In this document: in pieces, positions 1-8,487 of the stretch
Position numbering within the stretch: position 1 is the first letter of the stretch
How the letters are laid out: every line of letters begins with the position of its first letter
Origin: Chondrinema litorale
GTDB taxonomy: Bacteria; Bacteroidota; Bacteroidia; Cytophagales; Flammeovirgaceae
Assembly (NCBI RefSeq): GCF_026250525.1
Contig: NZ_CP111043.1
Location: 2,775,501-2,839,500, forward strand
Reading direction: 5' to 3'
Length of the DNA stretch: 64,000 nucleotides
The notes under the pieces: generated by a model
The model's input: the letters and a program-made list of their open reading frames with translations, nothing else
Database searches by the model: none
What the model was told of the DNA's origin: nothing
Position numbers and translations under genes: made by a program

Positions 1-562
1 CTAGTACGATAAATTCTGACTGCCATGAAACAGCAAATGTGCCACTGCTTAATTTTGTAAAAATAGTACTATTGTTTTCTTGATTGTAAGATAAAGCTAT
101 TACTCCGCCATCTGGAGTTGCCGATGCATGAAGTGGATATGTTGTTCCTGCTAAAGATTTGGCTGGATATACGGATTCACTTGTTAAGTCAATTTGCATT
201 AATACAGCATTAAAGCCTGCCATAAAATAGTATTTACCTCCAATTTCCATAAGAGAAGGTGTAGGGTTTATCACAGAGTCATCTCCTTTGTAATCCCACA
301 CTACATTTCCTTCAACATCAGTCTTTAATATATAAGTAGCTCCAAAGTCTGATTCTGATATTCTAGTTTGACCTAAAATTAAATAGCCATTGTCTGCAGT
401 TTGTTTTATATCTAAGGCATAAAAGGTAGCAGAAAAATCGGCGTCGTTATAAACTCTTATAAAGCGGTTTTCGGGGCTTACTTCTTCAGCATCGTCAGAA
501 CATGAAATAGACAGGCTGATTATTAGTGTTGCTTGTATTAGTCTGCAAATCAGAGATTTCAT
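1..562 (-). CDS. Lipoprotein, partial (C-terminus off the left edge)
   Basis: This minus-strand reading frame is open from an ATG at 562 to the window edge (187 codons visible), so its C-terminus is missing. The start encodes a basic N-terminus, a short hydrophobic stretch and a lipobox (LSISC, Cys21), so the mature protein should be lipid-anchored in the envelope. The rest is beta-rich with repeated short strands (GYLILGQT, GNVVWDYKG, GGVIALSYN). This resembles WD40/PQQ-like or delta-60 type propeller lipoproteins of Bacteroidota, but I cannot assign a family. It lies 46 bp downstream of the outer-membrane barrel gene on the same strand and may share its transcript. The lipoprotein call is firm; the function is unknown. 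Confidence 0.75.
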   Translation of the reverse strand, partial: MKSLICRLIQATLIISLSISCSDDAEEVSPENRFIRVYNDADFSATFYALDIKQTADNGYLILGQTRISESDFGATYILKTDVEGNVVWDYKGDDSVINPTPSLMEIGGKYYFMAGFNAVLMQIDLTSESVYPAKSLAGTTYPLHASATPDGGVIALSYNQENNSTIFTKLSSGTFAVSWQSEFIVL

Positions 563-608
563 CGTATTTGTAAATCTTATAAAATGGAACGGGAATGTAA
601 ATAAGTGA

Positions 609-1547
609 TTAGTTTCTGCGACGACCTCTTTTGCCTTCGTCTTTAAATCTACGCATATCGTAAGGTACGACATAGCGTGTGTTTTTCTTTCCTTGTCCGG
701 TTGCTCCCATGCTAAAGTTGACTGGAAAATGGAGTACTAATGAAAATTGCATATTGTTGAGTTGGATATCGTCTAACACATCAAATGAAATATTGGAGGA
801 TCTTACATCTGTATAGCGGGCATTTTCATCGGTAATGTTGCTAAAGCCTTTTCTATAACTAACATCCAAGCCTATTCTAACATAAGGTAAGTTAAAAGCG
901 ATTCCCGCACTGCCTGCTAATCCGTAATAGTATTTATTTAAGAGGTTGTCAATACCTACATCATTATTATCACCTGTGAGTTCTTCCATTCCACCACTTG
1001 CTTCATCAATTATTTCTGCTGAAGTAGATTTAGAGGCATTATGCATAATGTTAATAAAACCGCCAGCTTGTACATATGGGGCTATTTTGCCAGACCCAGC
1101 AGAGAATTTTAAAAATAGAGGTAGTTCTACGTAATTAATTTTATGTTGGTGATCGTAAGCTACTTCAAAAGTTTCTTCTAGTACCTCAGAAGATTCCCAC
1201 TTATATTGATTTTTGTAACCAAAGCGATATTGTGCATAAGATGGTTCAAAGCTTAATCCAAAGACATTATTAAATTCAAAAGAAGCATCAATGCCAAATT
1301 GAGTACCAGCTGTATTTTTAAATATGCTGGAATATTCCTTTTGTGTTTGGTCTTCTTCTGGAACTTGTGTGTATTGGAAGGCTGAGAAATGCTCTGTAAC
1401 GGATGCTTGTGTAAAGTTTGCTCCGCCTTTAAAACCAATAAGCATTCTTTGTGCTTTTACTGGCAAAAATGATAATGACAGGCCAAAGAAAACTAATTTA
1501 CTGATCTGTCTGAGAAGTACTCCATTTAACTTGTAACCTGTAATCAT
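609..1547 (-). CDS. Outer-membrane beta-barrel protein (PorT-like fold)
   Basis: A 312-residue exported protein. Residues 1-33 form a signal peptide ending in PVKAQ. It is followed by GFKGGANFT, a typical first strand of the small Bacteroidota outer-membrane barrel family (PF13568-like). Alternating aromatic and polar strands run to the C-terminus (MQFSLVLHFPVNF), followed by a basic tail of about 40 residues that includes KRGRRR. It should sit in the outer membrane. No substrate or catalytic motif is visible. The basic C-terminal tail is unusual for a barrel, which normally ends on an aromatic strand. The lipoprotein gene that starts at 562 follows 46 bp downstream. Family confidence is moderate to good; the specific role is unknown. 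Confidence 0.75.
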   Translation of the reverse strand: MITGYKLNGVLLRQISKLVFFGLSLSFLPVKAQRMLIGFKGGANFTQASVTEHFSAFQYTQVPEEDQTQKEYSSIFKNTAGTQFGIDASFEFNNVFGLSFEPSYAQYRFGYKNQYKWESSEVLEETFEVAYDHQHKINYVELPLFLKFSAGSGKIAPYVQAGGFINIMHNASKSTSAEIIDEASGGMEELTGDNNDVGIDNLLNKYYYGLAGSAGIAFNLPYVRIGLDVSYRKGFSNITDENARYTDVRSSNISFDVLDDIQLNNMQFSLVLHFPVNFSMGATGQGKKNTRYVVPYDMRRFKDEGKRGRRRN

Positions 1548-2100
1548 TTTCTCGATAAGTAATATTATTTTTGGTAGGTGAAGATTTTGAAGTTAGTATA
1601 GTATCTTTTTGATAACGAGTTAACAATCATTAACTTATCAGAAATCAGACCAATATATTTTGTTATGGGTATGTGAGCTAGATTTTTTTTAGAAAGTAAC
1701 TAATTCTAATTAACAAAATTAGCTTATTAAGCAATGTGCTTTTTAATAGAAGTTCAACATTGAAAATTATATATATAAATTTGGTTTTAATTTTAATAGA
1801 GCTTTTATTAATCAATCAGTTCGAATTAATCCAAGAAGCTGCCACTCGTGGCAATAAGCCAAACATTTTGGGGTTGTAACATATAATTAAAACCAACAGC
1901 TTATTAATGCTTTAACAATACGATTCCAAGTATTCCAACCTATCACTAAATAAACAGTTCTTTATAATGTAGTAATGGATTTAATTCAATGTAGTTATTC
2001 GATGAAAACATTAACTAAGGAGGACGATATCGCTTAAAATAGCACTTTTTATTATAAAATTCTGTTAAGTAGATTCTTAGAAATTGGTGGGGCCACATTA
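1548..2100. other. Intergenic region between divergent genes
   Basis: This 553-bp stretch separates a minus-strand barrel gene from a plus-strand lipoprotein gene, so it should contain both promoters. I see no gene longer than a 12-codon frame (2002-2037). A short perfect hairpin, GCCAC-tc-GTGGC, lies at 1841-1852. An AAGGAGG run at 2017-2023 is not followed by a start codon at a useful distance. No exact TAnnTTTG promoter box was found. Confidence 0.5.
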
Positions 2101-2973
2101 ATGAAAAAATCTCAACTATATATCTTTAATATTTTATTGTTACTTGGAGCTTTACAGTCATCCTGTACAAGAAAAGTATGCCCTGCCTATTTGAGTAGTT
2201 TTCAGCCACAACGAGGAGCACCCAATGAGTTTTTTGCTTATTTTAAGCCTGAAGGAGAAGGTGAGAGTGGAGATGAATCTTCTGAAGATGTATACGCAGA
2301 TGATTCTTTTTTAGCCCCAAGTTTTGATGAAGATACATTAGCCCTTGCAAAAGAAGATACTTTTAAAAATAGTTATGGTTTACTAGTATTTGCCAATGGT
2401 GAAGAACCAGTGGAAAGTAAACTAATGCAAAGTACTGTAAGAAATAAAAATGGTATAGTAAAGAAATCTAACTTTTTCACAAAGATTTTTTCTAGCCAGA
2501 AGAAACGAAGAAATGCCAATTATCCGAAAGTGGTTAGTACTAAAAACCCAAGACCATTTAAGGTTGAAGATGTAGAAGATGATTCTACTCATCAATTAGT
2601 TCAGAAAAAAGAACCTCCTAAAAATGCAGATCAGTGGTATTATGAAATGGAGTTTGGTAGTCCAGATTCTACTAATGCGCAAACAGATTCTATGGCTGTT
2701 GAAAACCAAAATGCAGGAGATTCACTTGCTAGTGAGAATGTAGAGGAAGACTTGGAAGAAAACGGAAAGAAAGGCAAAAAGAAAAAGCGTAAGAAGAAGA
2801 AAAAAGAGAAAAAGAAGAAAAAGAAAAAAGGTGAAGCTGTTGAGGCTGAAGATGAAGAAGATAGTTTTACCGAATATGTAGGTAGTGAAAGTTTGAAGGA
2901 GAAGAAGAAAAAGAAAAAGAAGAAGAATGATGACAAAGAGGAGCCCGATGAGTCGACACTTGATGATACATAA
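2101..2973 (+). CDS. Lipoprotein with poly-lysine blocks
   Basis: A 290-residue lipoprotein of unknown family. The signal sequence ends in a lipobox (QSSC, Cys22) followed by TRKVCPAYLSSF. The middle is low-complexity and acidic (GEGESGDESSED). The C-terminal third alternates strongly basic and acidic blocks. One lysine/arginine block covers about residues 222-243 and a second about 267-276, separated by an acidic segment (EAEDEEDS). The coding strand there is almost pure purine over roughly 2755-2835 and 2895-2945. The mature protein is probably an extended, disordered, highly charged envelope protein. A strong terminator follows directly. The tail could contact DNA, polyanionic glycan or peptidoglycan, but that is inference. 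Confidence 0.7.
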   Translation: MKKSQLYIFNILLLLGALQSSCTRKVCPAYLSSFQPQRGAPNEFFAYFKPEGEGESGDESSEDVYADDSFLAPSFDEDTLALAKEDTFKNSYGLLVFANGEEPVESKLMQSTVRNKNGIVKKSNFFTKIFSSQKKRRNANYPKVVSTKNPRPFKVEDVEDDSTHQLVQKKEPPKNADQWYYEMEFGSPDSTNAQTDSMAVENQNAGDSLASENVEEDLEENGKKGKKKKRKKKKKEKKKKKKKGEAVEAEDEEDSFTEYVGSESLKEKKKKKKKKNDDKEEPDESTLDDT

Positions 2974-3006
2974 AAAAGAGGACTAATTAATTAGTCCTCT
3001 TTTTTT
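2973..3006. terminator. Bidirectional terminator
   Basis: A perfect palindrome (AAAGAGGACTAATTAATTAGTCCTCTTT) has an A-run on the left and a T-run on the right. It sits between the converging poly-lysine lipoprotein and M48 peptidase genes, so it can end transcripts from both strands. Confidence 0.9.
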
Positions 3007-3025
3007 ATCTTAAAACCAATATAAA

Positions 3026-4015
3026 TTAACTTTTAGAACCTTTAAACAGGCCGTCAAAAATTTCTTTGGCTTTATCTGATGTGTTTTTTAATATTGGATC
3101 AAAAGTATTTTTAAAGTCTTCTTTGTAGCTGTTAGAAGCATCTTCAAAATCTTTCTTAAAATCGTTGCTTGCTTCTTTACTGTAATACCCTCTCAAAATG
3201 CCTTCGTAATCTCCATTTCTTACCCAGTTTAATAGCTCTAGTGTTCTAATAACTGGCATTGGATGAGACAGACCGATGGTGTTTAAGAATTTATAAACAT
3301 TGTCCATTAAAGAGTTAGAGTTGTTGTATTCTTCTGCTTGAGCTATAAATTCACCTAAATTCATTTGGTCAATTTGTCTTCCACCTGCCATTTTCATTAG
3401 CATTTGAATAGAAGCCTCAGGATCTTGTACTGCTAAAAGAGCAGCTCTATCTGCAGAAAGTTCACTTTTTCTATCCCATTCTTTTAAAGCGGCAATTATA
3501 CCTGCAATGGCAATTCCACTTAACGGAATGTTTAAAGTAAAGGTGGATAATCTAATCATTAAGATGAGTAGTGTTTTGTAAAGTACATGTCCACTTTTAA
3601 TGTGTCCTAACTCATGACCTAATACCCCCATAATTCCTTTATCATCCATAATATCAACTAAACCAGAGTTGAGTACGATAAAAGGATTATCCATACCTAT
3701 AGCGCCAGCATTGAAAAAAGGATTTTGAGAAACATATAGCTCAGGTCTTTTTTCAAAATCGAGGGTTTTACAAGCTTCTTTATATACTTCGTGAATTTGC
3801 GGGAATTGTTTTTTAGATACTCTAACCGCTGAGCCAAGCGTAATTAATCTTAAAGATTTTTCGGTAGTACCACCTACAAAAGTTTTTATAGCAATGTCCA
3901 ATCCAGGTACTTTTTGTAAGGCATTTAAGGCTGCACGATCAGCAGGGTGTTCCCATGCCGAAGGATGAATGCCTTTAAAATGAATCCTTACGTTGTTATA
4001 TTCTTTTGGCTTCAT
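3026..4015 (-). CDS. M48 family zinc metallopeptidase
   Basis: A 329-residue peptidase. The zinc-binding motif HELGH is at residues 134-138, inside GVLGHELGHIKSGH. The likely third ligand is Glu185 in SELSADR, as in HtpX-type M48 enzymes. A hydrophobic stretch of roughly residues 145-178 lies between the two motifs and could form one or two membrane segments, also as in HtpX. There is no signal peptide, so any membrane insertion keeps the N-terminus cytoplasmic. M48 enzymes of this class degrade damaged membrane proteins. The C-terminal 70 residues are charged and rich in DFKKDF-like repeats. The gene converges with its neighbour over a shared terminator. The family call is firm; the substrate is unknown. 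Confidence 0.9.
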   Translation of the reverse strand: MKPKEYNNVRIHFKGIHPSAWEHPADRAALNALQKVPGLDIAIKTFVGGTTEKSLRLITLGSAVRVSKKQFPQIHEVYKEACKTLDFEKRPELYVSQNPFFNAGAIGMDNPFIVLNSGLVDIMDDKGIMGVLGHELGHIKSGHVLYKTLLILMIRLSTFTLNIPLSGIAIAGIIAALKEWDRKSELSADRAALLAVQDPEASIQMLMKMAGGRQIDQMNLGEFIAQAEEYNNSNSLMDNVYKFLNTIGLSHPMPVIRTLELLNWVRNGDYEGILRGYYSKEASNDFKKDFEDASNSYKEDFKNTFDPILKNTSDKAKEIFDGLFKGSKS

Positions 4016-4311
4016 AAGATTTTCTTTATTGGATTAAAATTTACTTTTCTGAAATTTAAACTATCAACATTTTTAGATAGGAATATCACTTTTTTAACGT
4101 ATTAAATAAAAATGAAATTCTTCCAAAGTGTCAGGTTTTCCACGTCAAAAATTTCTTAAAATTTATAAAATCTTATTGATTTTACGGAAAAGTTGGCAGA
4201 AAATGAAAATAATTACATCAACGGTTAGTAAATTGTTTTAAGTAGAAATAGTCATATCTGACTAAAACCCATTATAAAAATCACTTGTTTTCTAACAACT
4301 AAATTGTATTC

Positions 4312-4776
4312 ATGAAAAAACTACTAATTCTACCTTTACTGTTCTTTTTATTTTCTTGTAATGAGAATAGACTACTTAACCAGTACGAAGATATTCCACA
4401 GTTTAATTGGGAAAAAAGTAATGTCCCGTCTTACTCAGTGAACATCGCAGATACAGATGCTAAATACAAGATCATTATTGGTTTAAGGCATACATCGGGT
4501 ATTAGCTTTGCCGAAGTATTAGTGCATTTAAAAATGACAAGCCCATCTGGCGAAGTAGTAGAAACTCCTTATATATTGGAACTTAGAGATAAAGAAAATG
4601 GCTCTCTAAATGGTTCTGCTATGGGAGATATTGCCGATTTTGAAGTGGCAGTTGAAGATGGCTTCACTTTTAAAGAGGCAGGTACTTATCAATTTTCGAT
4701 CTCTCAAGAAATGGAACAAGAGACTATTTCAGGTGTTATGGAAGTGGGTTTAGTGATTGACAAGTTAAAGGAATAA
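4312..4776 (+). CDS. gldH: Gliding motility lipoprotein GldH
   Basis: A 154-residue lipoprotein with a short signal and lipobox (LFSC, Cys16). The mature part (NENRLLNQYEDIPQFNW, then IGLRHTSGISFAEVLVHL and a C-terminal EVGLVIDK) matches the GldH family. GldH is one of the lipoproteins required for gliding motility in Flavobacterium and is found across gliding Bacteroidota. It is thought to act with the GldKLMN/T9SS machinery at the cell envelope. The length is typical. It is followed after about 20 bp by hslV, so the two are probably co-transcribed, with one terminator after hslV. No other gld gene lies in this window. Confidence 0.88.
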   Translation: MKKLLILPLLFFLFSCNENRLLNQYEDIPQFNWEKSNVPSYSVNIADTDAKYKIIIGLRHTSGISFAEVLVHLKMTSPSGEVVETPYILELRDKENGSLNGSAMGDIADFEVAVEDGFTFKEAGTYQFSISQEMEQETISGVMEVGLVIDKLKE

Positions 4777-4797
4777 TTGGAAATTAAAATAGAAGAG

Positions 4798-5337
4798 ATG
4801 ACAAAAATAAGATCAACAACTGTATGTGCGGTTTTGCATAATGGCAAAATTGCTATTGGTGCAGACGGGCAGGCTACTATGGGTAATACTGTAGCTAAGA
4901 GTAATGTGAAAAAGATTAGAAAGCTACAAGGCGGTAAAGTTGTAATCGGTTTTGCTGGTTCTACAGCAGATGCATTTTCTTTAATGGAAAGATTTGAAGA
5001 AAAACTAAATGCACATGGTGGCAACTTTAAAAGAGCGGCTATAGAGTTAGCAAAAGATTGGAGAACAGATCGTTTCTTAAGAAAGCTGGAAGCAATGATG
5101 ATTGCAGCTTCTCAAGATGAAATTTTAGTTATCTCAGGAACTGGAGATGTTTTAGAGCCAGATAATCAAATAGCTGCAATTGGTTCTGGTAGTATGTATG
5201 CGCAATCTGCTGCTACTGCATTAAAGAAGCATGCTCCACATCTTACTGCCGAAGAAATGGTAAGAGAAAGTTTAAATATCGCAGCAGATATTTGTATTTA
5301 TACGAACCATAATTTGATTATCGAAACACTAGATTAA
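4798..5337 (+). CDS. hslV: ATP-dependent protease subunit HslV
   Basis: A 179-residue N-terminal-threonine peptidase of the HslV (ClpQ) family. The N-terminus [12 protein letters not shown] contains the TT pair that becomes the mature catalytic Thr after processing, followed by [12 protein letters not shown]. This alignment favours ATG 4798 over an in-frame TTG at 4777 that touches the gldH stop. HslV forms double hexameric rings and degrades unfolded proteins with the ATPase HslU. No hslU lies next to it, so the partner must be elsewhere. The gene sits in a two-gene unit with gldH and ends at a hairpin terminator. Confidence 0.93.
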   Translation: MTKIRSTTVCAVLHNGKIAIGADGQATMGNTVAKSNVKKIRKLQGGKVVIGFAGSTADAFSLMERFEEKLNAHGGNFKRAAIELAKDWRTDRFLRKLEAMMIAASQDEILVISGTGDVLEPDNQIAAIGSGSMYAQSAATALKKHAPHLTAEEMVRESLNIAADICIYTNHNLIIETLD

Positions 5338-5363
5338 TCGTAGTAAGTATTAATAATTTTAGA

Positions 5364-5406
5364 AGAGAATAGCTTGAGATTTTAAACTCACTGTTCTCTT
5401 TTTTTA
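5364..5406 (+). terminator. Terminator after gldH-hslV
   Basis: An interrupted stem, AGAGAA...TGAG / CTCA...TTCTCT, is followed by a T-run (TTTTTTT). It lies 27 bp downstream of the hslV stop codon. Confidence 0.8.
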
Positions 5407-5597
5407 TTATTGAATACCTGAAAACTTGTATTTTTAGGTTAAAAATGAAGTGATATAAACGGTTTAGCAAAATTAATTATTACTTTACTATAGTGATTTA
5501 CTACATAGGCTAATATTGCCAAAAAATAATTATACAATACCGCTCTTTTACAAATTATTATCGATTTCTTTTTGATACTCTCAGAAAATGAGAATTT

Positions 5598-6377
5598 ATG
5601 AATAATTTAAATTCTAATAGAGATTTTTTTATTTTTAATCAACTCGTAAATAAAAATTTAGCTGGTGTAAATGATAAACTACTAAAATTTTCTTCTCGAG
5701 AAATATTTCTATTGGATAGTGCGGTAAAAAATCAAAGAAAAATTATCACTATTCTTGACCATCATACCAAGAAATATTTATATGTAAGTGATAATGTTGA
5801 AGATGTAATTGGACTTACCCACCAAAGCTTAATCTTAAATGGATATTATTATTTTGTAAATCATATTCTGCATCCAGAAGATGTAAATATGATTAGAGCT
5901 ACTATTGATATAGCAAGAGAATTTGTTAAAAACTCTTTTTCTGAAGATGAAAAGGCGAACATGAATTATGTGTATAGCATGAGGATTAAAAATAGCTATA
6001 ATCAAGATGTTCAATTGTTATACAAAAGTCAAATTCATGAGATTAAAGAAGATTATCAGATAGAATTAGGCTTTACATCAAATGTAAGTCATTGGAAGAA
6101 AAGCAAGTATCATTATGCTTTTATAAAATCGGCGACTAAAAATTTGTTGTTATATGCTGAGCCCGAAACATTTAATGTAGAAGAAATCCATTTTACTAAG
6201 GCTCAATTAAATGTACTCTCTCAATTAGCCCAAGGAAAAAGTGTCAATGATGTTGCTGAGGCGCTCTATTTAAGTAAGCATACGATTGAAACCCACCGTA
6301 AACACATGTTATCTAAAACTAAGTTTAGTGACACAAACGAACTTATCAATTTTGCATTAGAAGCAGGCTTGGTATAA
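5598..6377 (+). CDS. PAS-like LuxR-type transcription regulator (copy 1)
   Basis: A 259-residue regulator. About residues 30-165 look like a PAS sensor domain (YLYVSDNVEDVIGLTH, then HPEDVNMI, then NVSHWKK). About residues 195-259 form a LuxR/FixJ-type helix-turn-helix (AQLNVLSQLAQGKSVNDVAEALYLSKHTIETHRKH region). There is no receiver domain and no membrane segment, so it is a one-component cytoplasmic sensor-regulator. It lies 25 bp ahead of a paralogue with the same layout and shared HPED/YPED and NVSHWKK motifs, which points to a tandem duplication. The ligand and targets are unknown. Confidence 0.85.
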   Translation: MNNLNSNRDFFIFNQLVNKNLAGVNDKLLKFSSREIFLLDSAVKNQRKIITILDHHTKKYLYVSDNVEDVIGLTHQSLILNGYYYFVNHILHPEDVNMIRATIDIAREFVKNSFSEDEKANMNYVYSMRIKNSYNQDVQLLYKSQIHEIKEDYQIELGFTSNVSHWKKSKYHYAFIKSATKNLLLYAEPETFNVEEIHFTKAQLNVLSQLAQGKSVNDVAEALYLSKHTIETHRKHMLSKTKFSDTNELINFALEAGLV

Positions 6378-6402
6378 TCAATTTAACTAAAATCAAATTT
6401 TA

Positions 6403-7185
6403 ATGACTTTCAGAGACAATGGGGAAAGTGCTTTTAGTCACTTTAATAAAATGATATTGAAGAACATGGGAGTAGGTGAGCCAAATAATTTAACATTAAA
6501 GTCAGAAGATTTTGAAATCCTTAATAAGTTGGCAGAAAGCCAGCAATCGGTGTTATTTATTATTAATTATACTAAGCAAAACTATGAGTTTATAAGTGAA
6601 AATTGTGAAGAGATTATCAATATAACTCATGATTATTTAAAGGGTGGTTATCAAGCAGTTTTGAATGTTATTTATCCAGAAGATCAAATTTATGTATCAA
6701 AAGCTTTAGGAAAAGCCTTTGAGTATATGTTTGAGCATTTTAGTGTAGAAGAAATGAAAAATATGACATATGCTCATACTTACAGAATGATTGATAGAGA
6801 TAAAAATCTAATTCAAATATTGCAAAGAGGAAGCCTGCTAGAGGTAAATAAAGAGAAAAAACCTTTAACTGAATCTGGCATGCTGGCAAATGTGAGCCAT
6901 TGGAAAAAAACTGATCAGTCACTGTTTTTTGTAAAGTCTGGTGAGAAAAGTCTTTTTTTGGTTAGGTTACCAAATTCAGCTGAGGTAGAAAAGATAGAGT
7001 TGAGTTATGCGCAGTTAAAAGTACTTAGAAGTTTAGCTAAAGGCAATGATTCTCAGACAGCAGCTAAGGAGTTAAAAATTAGCAAGTATACGATAGATAC
7101 ACATCGTAAGCATATACTTGCTAAAACCGGATTCTCAGATATAAATGCAGTGATTCATTTTGCTGTAGAAGCTGGAATATTATAA
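6403..7185 (+). CDS. PAS-like LuxR-type transcription regulator (copy 2)
   Basis: A 260-residue paralogue of the preceding gene. The PAS-like half includes YEFISENCEEIINITHDYL, YPEDQIYV and NVSHWKK. The C-terminal LuxR-type helix-turn-helix has YAQLKVLRSLAKGN, then SKYTIDTHRKHILAKTGF. By eye the two copies agree best in the HTH and around NVSHWKK and differ widely in the sensor part. That suggests related DNA sites but different signals. It is probably co-transcribed with copy 1 (25-bp gap) and ends 2 bp from the end of the converging Dabb gene, leaving no room for a separate terminator. Confidence 0.85.
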   Translation: MTFRDNGESAFSHFNKMILKNMGVGEPNNLTLKSEDFEILNKLAESQQSVLFIINYTKQNYEFISENCEEIINITHDYLKGGYQAVLNVIYPEDQIYVSKALGKAFEYMFEHFSVEEMKNMTYAHTYRMIDRDKNLIQILQRGSLLEVNKEKKPLTESGMLANVSHWKKTDQSLFFVKSGEKSLFLVRLPNSAEVEKIELSYAQLKVLRSLAKGNDSQTAAKELKISKYTIDTHRKHILAKTGFSDINAVIHFAVEAGIL

Positions 7186-7187
7186 AC

Positions 7188-7607
7188 TTATACTTTTAAT
7201 GAATCATAAATCTGAACTTTATTCCATAGATGAGAAGTATCCTCGACAAATTTAACATGATCTGGATGTGTCTGGTAGATATCTTGATCTTCCTTGTTTT
7301 TAAAAGTAACAACAAGAGAGAAAGAGTATGAATTATCTACGATTTCTCTTGGTGTGTTTGCAGGTACTCCGATATAAGAAGTAACCACGACCTCTACTTT
7401 TTTTAAGTAGGTTCTCGCATTTTTGAGAAAAGTTTTTCGATGTTCTTCATTTTCAGGTTCTTTTAGCCATATAAACACCATGTGGGTAAAATCACCACTT
7501 TTAGATGGTGCAGAAGTTGTTGATGCAGCATTTACCAAACTGCTTGTTCCAAAGATTGCCATACTTCCTGTAAATAGCTTTTTAAAAAAATTTCTTTTTG
7601 TAGACAT
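7188..7607 (-). CDS. Exported Dabb-domain protein
   Basis: A 139-residue protein. The N-terminus MSTKRNFFKKLFTGSMAIFG looks like a Tat-type or general signal peptide, with KR in place of RR, ending near VNAAS. The remainder (FTHMVFIWLKEP, then KTFLKNARTYL, then HPDHVKFVED) matches the Dabb (stress-responsive A/B barrel, PF07876) family, a small dimeric ferredoxin-like fold. The biochemical role of most Dabb proteins is unknown. It converges with the second PAS-LuxR gene with only 2 bp between the stop codons. Confidence 0.82.
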   Translation of the reverse strand: MSTKRNFFKKLFTGSMAIFGTSSLVNAASTTSAPSKSGDFTHMVFIWLKEPENEEHRKTFLKNARTYLKKVEVVVTSYIGVPANTPREIVDNSYSFSLVVTFKNKEDQDIYQTHPDHVKFVEDTSHLWNKVQIYDSLKV

Positions 7608-7747
7608 TTTTTATCTCATTAATAAAATTTTGATAAGTGATTGATCTAAATTATAAAAAAGGAGTTTTTGATCAAAACAAATAAGATTATCTATTGCTTT
7701 TGAGAAAAAATGTTGCTCATATTCTTATTTGTATTAATAAATTAGAT

Positions 7748-7778
7748 TTTAGAATTATACGATTACAAGCTACATTTG
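7748..7778 (+). promoter_or_regulatory. Candidate tdk promoter
   Basis: TACATTTG at 7771-7778 matches the Bacteroidota -7 consensus TAnnTTTG exactly. A TTT at 7748-7750 sits 20 nt upstream at the -33 position. The box lies 31 bp before the ATG of thymidine kinase. Confidence 0.5.
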
Positions 7779-7809
7779 AAGCTCTTTTTTTCAATTTACA
7801 GCTTTTAAT

Positions 7810-8430
7810 ATGTTTTTAGAACCACAATTAAACAACTCTCCTCATAAACCCCAATCTGGTTGGATAGAAGTAGTGTGTGGGTCAATGTTTTCTGGTAAAA
7901 CTGAAGAGTTGATCAGGAGAGCAAGAAGGGCAGTAATTGCTCAGCAAGAAGTTAAAATCTTTAAGCCCTCTGTAGATACACGTTATCATGAACATAATGT
8001 AGTTTCTCATAACAAAAATAGCTTGCAGTCAATCGCTGTTACAAGTAGCTCCGAAATTGAAAAGTTTACTAAAGAAGGTGATGTAATTGCGATAGATGAA
8101 GCTCAATTTTTTGATGAGGGTATTATCGATGTATGTGTACAACTAGCAAACAATGGGCACAGAGTGATTGTTTGTGGACTAGACATGGATTTTGAAGGTA
8201 AACCCTTTGGGTCAATGCCCGGATTAATGAGTGTTGCTGAGTTTGTAACAAAACTACATGCAATATGTGCCAGTTGTGGCGATGTAGCATCTTATTCTTT
8301 CAGGTTAGTAGCATCAAAAGACAAAGTGCTTTTAGGAGAAATGAATGCTTACGAAGCTAGGTGCCGAAAATGTTATGTTGTAGGTATAAAAGAAAACGAA
8401 AAGAATAAAGAGGGTTCTAAATCGATATAA
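7810..8430 (+). CDS. tdk: Thymidine kinase
   Basis: A 206-residue type II thymidine kinase, which phosphorylates thymidine to dTMP in the salvage pathway. Visible motifs are the P-loop GSMFSGKT (residues 24-31), the DEAQFF segment (96-101) carrying the catalytic Glu97, and four zinc-binding cysteines (Cys153, Cys156, Cys185, Cys188) in CASC and CRKC. The length is normal. It has its own candidate promoter 31 bp upstream and shares a hairpin terminator with the converging tpx gene. The C-terminal 15 residues are a charged extension. Confidence 0.96.
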   Translation: MFLEPQLNNSPHKPQSGWIEVVCGSMFSGKTEELIRRARRAVIAQQEVKIFKPSVDTRYHEHNVVSHNKNSLQSIAVTSSSEIEKFTKEGDVIAIDEAQFFDEGIIDVCVQLANNGHRVIVCGLDMDFEGKPFGSMPGLMSVAEFVTKLHAICASCGDVASYSFRLVASKDKVLLGEMNAYEARCRKCYVVGIKENEKNKEGSKSI

Positions 8431-8432
8431 AA

Positions 8433-8464
8433 AACGGTGGTCAAAATTAACTTTGACCGCCGTT
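8433..8464. terminator. Shared hairpin between tdk and tpx
   Basis: AACGGTGGTCAAA and TTTGACCGCCGTT form a 13-bp stem with one G-T pair and a short loop. It lies between two converging genes. There is an A-run on the left but only a weak T-run on the right, so it should work better for the minus strand. Confidence 0.7.
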
Positions 8465-8487
8465 ATTCATAAAATTATCTCAACTTA

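Noticed and set aside
2017..2037. Strong AAGGAGG ribosome-binding-like sequence
   Set aside because: No start codon follows at a useful distance, and Bacteroidota rarely use Shine-Dalgarno sequences. The tiny frame around it has 11 residues.
2640..2936. Minus-strand open frame encoding poly-phenylalanine stretches
   Set aside because: It is the antisense of the poly-lysine codons of the real lipoprotein; long T-runs give Phe codons by chance and the frame has no start context or independent support.
4777..4797. TTG start that would lengthen HslV by 7 residues
   Set aside because: The extra residues do not align with HslV, whose N-terminal threonine must be near the start; ATG 4798 fits.
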